NCBI GenBank assembly: GCA_022822185.1
Contig: JAJECE010000043.1
Location: 1 to 41,799 of the forward strand
Direction: 5' to 3'
DNA length: 41,799 nucleotides
Origin: Rhodothermales bacterium
GTDB taxonomy: Bacteria; Bacteroidota; Rhodothermia; Rhodothermales; Bin80
Under the pieces are notes generated by a model. It worked only from the letters and a program-made list of their open reading frames with translations. It had not been told where the DNA came from and searched no databases. A program made the translations under genes and the position numbers. Positions 37,225 through 41,799 of this stretch are shown here, piece after piece; within the stretch, counting starts at the first letter, position 1, and each line of letters starts with the position of its first letter.

Positions 37225-40200
37225 ATGTGTATCGTCAGGCTTCTCGTGTTACTTTTGCCTGCCGTTTCACTGGGACAGGAGCAAACGCCGAGAATTGAAT
37301 TTCAGCGACTTTTCCTACCAGCGCCCGATTCATTATTATACTTCAATCCGCAAAATCCTGAAAAATACAGGCTGGGAATCATACCCAATGATGTTGCGAT
37401 CTTTGATGCGCAGAGCATCAAAATCCATCCAGATTCAATCATCGGTATGAGTGGAAAAAGTCTATCTCAGGATACACTTTTCTCCCATCGTTCCCTTCCC
37501 CTTGCTTCCCAGTGGAACCCGAATACCGGGGACCTGAAATTTTCGAAGAATTCTGGCGAATTGGTGATAGATCTTGCAAATTCACACCGAAAAAATGGAA
37601 AGAGTGTGAATTTTGAATTGACCAGGGTTTTAGAAGAGAATTCTACAGTCTACAATTTAGCATTTAATCCTGATTTGAGGACTCCTGGCGATCTGACGGT
37701 CACGATTCAAGGTTATGATCCATCCATCCTTACGGTGAATCCAACAACTCTGACATTTCCTAGGGGGAGTCTTGATGTATCGCAACCAGTGACGTTTACT
37801 GCAGCCGACGACACCGATACAGACGATGAGAGAGTTGATTTGGAACTGGAACTTTCATCGGAGGTCGGCAACACCCTCTTCGTATTATTTTCAATGCCTG
37901 CCTATGTCACGATTATAGATAATGATCGCCCCATTGAACTACCACCCATAACACTGGAGGAGGGGCGTACATCAGGTTTCTACGCCCACCTTGCAGGAAT
38001 GGCATTATTCTCAGGACGAATCCCTTCCGGAGAGGTAACGCTCAATATCACTGGACACGAGACTTCAAATTTACTTGTAGATCCAACCACCCTAACATTG
38101 CCCCCTCCAGACCAGAATGGAAACTTGGAAGCTAAACCCGTAAGATTAACATCAAAGTGGGATCGCAATGATGTAAATGAGGACATCACGCTAACCCTGG
38201 AGGCATCAGGCGGAGACTATAATGGCTTGAAATACACGAAAAAGGTCACTATCATAGACAGGCCTCCCTATGAATTCCTGGTTCCAGAGGGGGAATCTCG
38301 TACGGTCTATTATGTGCTGTCTACGAATTACGAGCCCGAAATTGACCCCATTCTAGACATTGTCCAGGAAGACCCTGATTCGGATTTATCGATTCGTCCA
38401 ACACGGTTCAGTCTTGATGCAGATACCTGGGGTACTCGGAGTTATTGTAACGAGTATCCCGAATGTTTTGAGGCCTATCCCATAATTCTCACAGCAGAGG
38501 AGGACCTGGATGATGAAGATGACCTAGTCATATCTACCGTAACCGTAACCGGGCCGCCGGATACCCCCAGCCTCCAATCAAGCAGTCTGGTCTTCGTCAG
38601 AATTGAGGATAATGATGATCCAGGGCTGATCTTAGCCCCACCAAGGTTAGAGCTTTATGAAGGAGAGGCAGGCAAAGAATTCACGGTCGAACTTTCGAAT
38701 CCACCTGCGGGAGCTAATGATGTCACGGTCGCAATTCCCGTCCCTGTAGGGTTACCTCTGACAGCAAGTACCTCCAGCCTGACCTTCACCGCAAGCGACT
38801 GGGATACACCGCAATCCGTGACGCTGACGGCAACAGAAGACGACGATTTTTTGAGTTATAATGGATACTTTTGGGTAACCGCAAGCGGCGGCGGCTATGA
38901 CCGTGAGCGGGCATCTATTCATCTAGTGATCAATGACGCTGACGCACCCGGCCTCACGGTCACTCCCATCCCGGTAGAGGTGACAGAAGGGGAGTCGGCG
39001 ATCTTTACGGTTGAACTGGAGGCGCAGCCGTACGATGATGTCGCGGTCACGATTTCCGTGGATCCGGGAGCCGATGGCGAACCGGATCTGACTCTGGACA
39101 GGAATACCGTGACTTTTGTTCCCGCCGACTGGAATCTTCTCCATCAAATCAAAGTGACGGCAAAGGACGATCCTGATTTTGACGATGAGTCAGAGACGCT
39201 GACGCTGACCGCACGCGGCGGCGGCTATGACAGGGTTTCCAAAACCGTCCCCGTCGACATCACCGACAATGACAAAATTGGACTTGTGATCGGGGAACGT
39301 TCCGTGACGGTGGTGGAGGAAGGCCCCTCCAAGACCATCCCGGTTCGGCTGAAAGCGCAGCCCTCTGATGAGATCACGGTCACCATCACTGCCGGCCTAG
39401 GTGCAGATGGCGAACAGGATCTGGAATTTCCAATGACTCTGACCTTCACATCCTCTGACTGGAATGAAGATCAGGATGTATCGGTGCGTGCAGTGCATGA
39501 TGACGATTTTCTGAATGAGGAAGAGATGCTCATGTTCACCCCTTCGGCTGGTCCCTCCGAAACCGTCACGGTCACGATTCTGGACAATGACCAGCCCGGT
39601 CTGGAGGTCACCCCCCTCACGCTGGATGTGGAGGAAGAGGGGGATCCGGGCACCTTCCAGGTCAGCCTTGATGGCGAGCCGGCGGAAGAGGTGACGGTCA
39701 CGATCACCGTAGATGCCGGCCCTGATGGCGAGCAGGACCTGAACCCGGTGGATCCAGTCAGCTGGACCTTCGAACCAGGGGAATGGAACAGGGAGCAGAC
39801 CGTTTCGGTGGCCGCCGTGCATGATGATGATTTTGCAGATGAACAGGAGATCCTGACTTTGACCGCCTCCGGCGGCAGCACCGATGAGAAAACCGTCACG
39901 GTAAGGATCAAGGACAATGACGAACCCGCTCTGATCGTCATTCCCGCCTCGGTGGAAGTCACCGAAGGCGAATCCAGGACCTTCAAGGTGGAACTGGACG
40001 GCGAACCCGCGGAGCCGGTAACCGTTGCGATTTCTGTGGATCCGGGGCCGGATGGCGAACTAGACCTGGATCCTGTCGAACCCGGTACACTCACCCTCAC
40101 CAAAGAGAACTGGAACGGAGGGGTGACCGTGACGGTGACCGCAAAGCAGGATGATGATTTTAACGATGAATCCGAGACGCTGACGCTGACCGCCTCCGGC

Positions 40201-41799
40201 GGCAGCGCCGATGAGAAAACCGTCCCGGTCACGATCACGGATGATGACGAACCCGGCCTTGCGGTCACGCCCCTTGCCATCGAGGTCCCCGAGGAGAAGA
40301 CGGCGACCTTTGATGTGACGATTACCGCGTCGCCGGCCAGCCGGATCACTCTGGAGATTTCCGGCCATGACGGCACGGATCTGGACACTCCGGCCTCCGA
40401 CCGGCGCATCCCCTTTTCGCTTGGCGATTCCGAATGGAGTCAAACCCGGACGGTGACCGTTGGCGCAAAGCACGATGATGATTTTGTGGATGACGGCCCG
40501 GAGGAGCTGACCCTGACCGCATCGGGGGATTTTTCCGGCATCGAAACCGTTCAGGTGACCATCCGGGACAATGACGAACCCGGTCTTCAGGTCACCCCGG
40601 CCGCGCTGACCATTCGGGAAGGTGCCAGTGCCGCCTTCACGGCAAGACTGGAGGCCGCGCCATCCGGCCAGGTAGCAGTGACGATCTCCGGCTATGCGAA
40701 CACCGATCTGGATACCACGGCATCGGCTCCGCGAACGCTCACCTTCAACGCGTCCGACTGGAATCAGGCGAAGACGGTAACGCTTTGGGCAAGGCAGGAC
40801 CCGGATTATGACGATGAGTCGGCAACGCTGACCCTGTCGGCCGCCGGCGGCGGCTTTGATCAGACCCCCGAAAAGACCGTCCGTGTGCGGATTCTGGATG
40901 ATGATATCCCGTCGGTCCCGACCGTCACTCTGAGCGCCGATCCGGTGCGGGTGGACGAAGGGGAATCGGTGATCCTGACGGCCACCGTTTCCGAGGAGAT
41001 GGGTGCAAATATCGTCATCCCGCTCACGATCACCGAAGGCACCGCGGAACCCGACGACTACGGCGGTCTCATCTCGGAGGCGATCACGATCCCGGAAGGC
41101 CGTTCCGCCGGAACGGCCCGGATCCGCACCTATGAGGATGATCAAGATTACGAGGATGAAACGTTCACGGTGGCCATTGATGAGCGCGGCTTATCCGATG
41201 CCGTGATTGCGGTGGCCCCGAAAACGGTGGAGATCACCATCCTGGATGACGATCAGAAACCGACCGTACGTCTATCGGCCTCGCCGAACCCGGTGGAGGA
41301 AGGGGAGCCGGTCACGATCACCGCCACCCTTTCCGCCGCGGCCCCCGCCGAGGAAGTTGTTATCCCCCTCACCATCACCGCCGGCACGGCCGAGCCTGAG
41401 GACTACGGAAGCTTAAAGGCGGAGACGATCATCATCGCGCAAGGCCGTTCCACCGGAGCGGTGCCGATTCCCACCTTTGAAGATGAACGGGACTATGAGG
41501 ACGAGACCTTTACCGTGGCCGTGGATGAACGCAATTTAGCCGACCCGATCCTGACAGGGATCCCAAAAGAGGTGGAGATCACAATCAAGGATGATGATGC
41601 GCCGCTGGTCACCCTGGAGGCGGCCCCCAATCCGGTGGACGAAGGCAGGGCGGTGATCATCACGGCGACCATTACGGATGATCCTGGCATCCCGGTCGTG
41701 ATCCCGCTTACGATTATCCCCGGCACCGCCGAGCCCGACGATTACGGAGGCATCACCACTAGCCGCATTTCCATCTCCGGGGCCGGCGAGGGGACCGTG
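37225..41799 (+). CDS. Giant secreted protein with DWN-type and Calx-beta repeats, 3' end outside the window
   Basis: An uninterrupted frame of 1525 codons from ATG 37225 to the window end. A signal peptide (MCIVRLLVLLLPAVSLGQ) is followed by about 220 residues of unique sequence and two or three degenerate repeat units. Seven units of 318-330 bp begin at 38617, 38944, 39274, 39592, 39922, 40249 and 40576. Each has EPGLxVTP, VxEGxSxxFxVxL, xVTxTxxVD, DWN, VTVxAxxDDDFxDE and a terminal VTIxDND. From 40906 the units change to classical Calx-beta domains (345-348 bp: 40906, 41254, 41599) with DEGExVxxTATx, IPLTIxxGTAEPxDYG and DYEDETFTVAxDE. The DND/DDD linkers suggest calcium binding. It is probably an extracellular adhesin-like or matrix protein. 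The sequence shifts from AT-richer at the start to GC-rich in the repeats. Confidence 0.85.
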   Translation, partial: MCIVRLLVLLLPAVSLGQEQTPRIEFQRLFLPAPDSLLYFNPQNPEKYRLGIIPNDVAIFDAQSIKIHPDSIIGMSGKSLSQDTLFSHRSLPLASQWNPNTGDLKFSKNSGELVIDLANSHRKNGKSVNFELTRVLEENSTVYNLAFNPDLRTPGDLTVTIQGYDPSILTVNPTTLTFPRGSLDVSQPVTFTAADDTDTDDERVDLELELSSEVGNTLFVLFSMPAYVTIIDNDRPIELPPITLEEGRTSGFYAHLAGMALFSGRIPSGEVTLNITGHETSNLLVDPTTLTLPPPDQNGNLEAKPVRLTSKWDRNDVNEDITLTLEASGGDYNGLKYTKKVTIIDRPPYEFLVPEGESRTVYYVLSTNYEPEIDPILDIVQEDPDSDLSIRPTRFSLDADTWGTRSYCNEYPECFEAYPIILTAEEDLDDEDDLVISTVTVTGPPDTPSLQSSSLVFVRIEDNDDPGLILAPPRLELYEGEAGKEFTVELSNPPAGANDVTVAIPVPVGLPLTASTSSLTFTASDWDTPQSVTLTATEDDDFLSYNGYFWVTASGGGYDRERASIHLVINDADAPGLTVTPIPVEVTEGESAIFTVELEAQPYDDVAVTISVDPGADGEPDLTLDRNTVTFVPADWNLLHQIKVTAKDDPDFDDESETLTLTARGGGYDRVSKTVPVDITDNDKIGLVIGERSVTVVEEGPSKTIPVRLKAQPSDEITVTITAGLGADGEQDLEFPMTLTFTSSDWNEDQDVSVRAVHDDDFLNEEEMLMFTPSAGPSETVTVTILDNDQPGLEVTPLTLDVEEEGDPGTFQVSLDGEPAEEVTVTITVDAGPDGEQDLNPVDPVSWTFEPGEWNREQTVSVAAVHDDDFADEQEILTLTASGGSTDEKTVTVRIKDNDEPALIVIPASVEVTEGESRTFKVELDGEPAEPVTVAISVDPGPDGELDLDPVEPGTLTLTKENWNGGVTVTVTAKQDDDFNDESETLTLTASGGSADEKTVPVTITDDDEPGLAVTPLAIEVPEEKTATFDVTITASPASRITLEISGHDGTDLDTPASDRRIPFSLGDSEWSQTRTVTVGAKHDDDFVDDGPEELTLTASGDFSGIETVQVTIRDNDEPGLQVTPAALTIREGASAAFTARLEAAPSGQVAVTISGYANTDLDTTASAPRTLTFNASDWNQAKTVTLWARQDPDYDDESATLTLSAAGGGFDQTPEKTVRVRILDDDIPSVPTVTLSADPVRVDEGESVILTATVSEEMGANIVIPLTITEGTAEPDDYGGLISEAITIPEGRSAGTARIRTYEDDQDYEDETFTVAIDERGLSDAVIAVAPKTVEITILDDDQKPTVRLSASPNPVEEGEPVTITATLSAAAPAEEVVIPLTITAGTAEPEDYGSLKAETIIIAQGRSTGAVPIPTFEDERDYEDETFTVAVDERNLADPILTGIPKEVEITIKDDDAPLVTLEAAPNPVDEGRAVIITATITDDPGIPVVIPLTIIPGTAEPDDYGGITTSRISISGAGEGTV
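38617..40905 (+). repeat. Seven tandem 318-330 bp coding repeats
   Basis: Unit starts at 38617, 38944, 39274, 39592, 39922, 40249 and 40576 give lengths of 327, 330, 318, 330, 327, 327 and 330 bp, always multiples of three. Each ends with an Asp-rich linker (DND or DDD). The units are diverged rather than identical, with the best agreement at GEP/GEQDL, DWN, DDDF and ETLTLTASGG. Confidence 0.8.
40906..41799 (+). repeat. Calx-beta coding repeats (two complete, one cut by the window end)
   Basis: Units start at 40906, 41254 and 41599; the first two are 348 and 345 bp. They differ in sequence from the upstream units but keep the length class and the Asp-rich linkers. The first two units match each other at GTAEPxDYG and DYEDETFTVA, and the cut third unit shares GTAEPDDYGG. 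Confidence 0.75.

Noticed and set aside
39471..40409. 312-codon open frame on the minus strand
   Set aside because: It is the antisense of the Calx-beta-type repeats; its Ser/Thr/Val-rich composition is the mirror of the repeated Asp/Glu/Thr codons.
40060..41145. 361-codon open frame on the minus strand
   Set aside because: Antisense shadow of the giant repeat gene, without start context or family-like motifs.
38617..41799. CRISPR array
   Set aside because: The periodicity is 318-348 bp, diverged, in frame and coding; there are no short identical repeats with unique spacers anywhere in the window.

Overview
The window looks like a chromosomal segment of a marine-type Rhodothermota/Bacteroidota-like bacterium. 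The main reason is the uninterrupted gene order actABCDEFG - sco - coxBACD, an alternative complex III followed by a caa3-type cytochrome oxidase. This order is known from Rhodothermus marinus, and the oxidase subunit I here carries the YSHP (A2-type) variant of the D-channel motif that is known from that species. ZnuD-like TonB receptors with carboxypeptidase-regulatory N-termini and long Calx-beta-type surface proteins fit the same group. This taxonomic call is inference from gene content; no rRNA gene, tRNA gene or other marker is present.

Layout. (1) 1-2851: the 3' end of a group II intron at the window edge, a 5'-truncated PHP phosphoesterase, a small lipoprotein, and a convergent PhoX-family protein. 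(2) 2852-10625: an accessory, decaying region. It holds a DUF2335-type membrane protein broken by an in-frame TGA, a small secreted protein, two tandem copies (exactly 972 bp apart) of a two-gene module with a Fic/Doc toxin, a protein made of six tandem helix-turn-helix units, and an orphan adenine-specific DNA methyltransferase cut off at its C-terminus. Two related 3' remnants of an IS1634/IS4-like transposase sit exactly where the first Doc copy and the methyltransferase are truncated. (3) 10628-13997: a divergent pair, an Ig-like/LVIVD-repeat secreted protein and a MATE exporter. (4) 14090-26566: the respiratory supercluster on the + strand with very tight spacing. (5) 26621-29043: two paralogous lipoprotein ligand-binding proteins of the Leu/Ile/Val-binding fold, without ABC permeases. 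(6) 29245-29274: a strong stem-loop between convergent genes. (7) 29396-34717: two tandem TonB-dependent receptors with His/Asp/Glu-rich loops (ZnuD-like, probably zinc). (8) 35110-36593: an HtpX-type membrane protease and a RipA-family small membrane protein. (9) 37225-41799: a giant secreted repeat protein that runs off the window end (1525 codons, no stop).

How they work together. ActA-G oxidises quinol and passes electrons through the periplasmic haem proteins to the cytochrome c domain fused to CoxB. The oxidase CoxABCD reduces oxygen, and SCO supplies copper to the CuA site. The accessory region reads as a graveyard of defence and toxin-antitoxin genes shaped by insertion-sequence activity. 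The six-HTH protein and the intact Doc copy with no visible normal start codon are the least explained items. All calls come from reading translations and motifs by eye; no database search was run.
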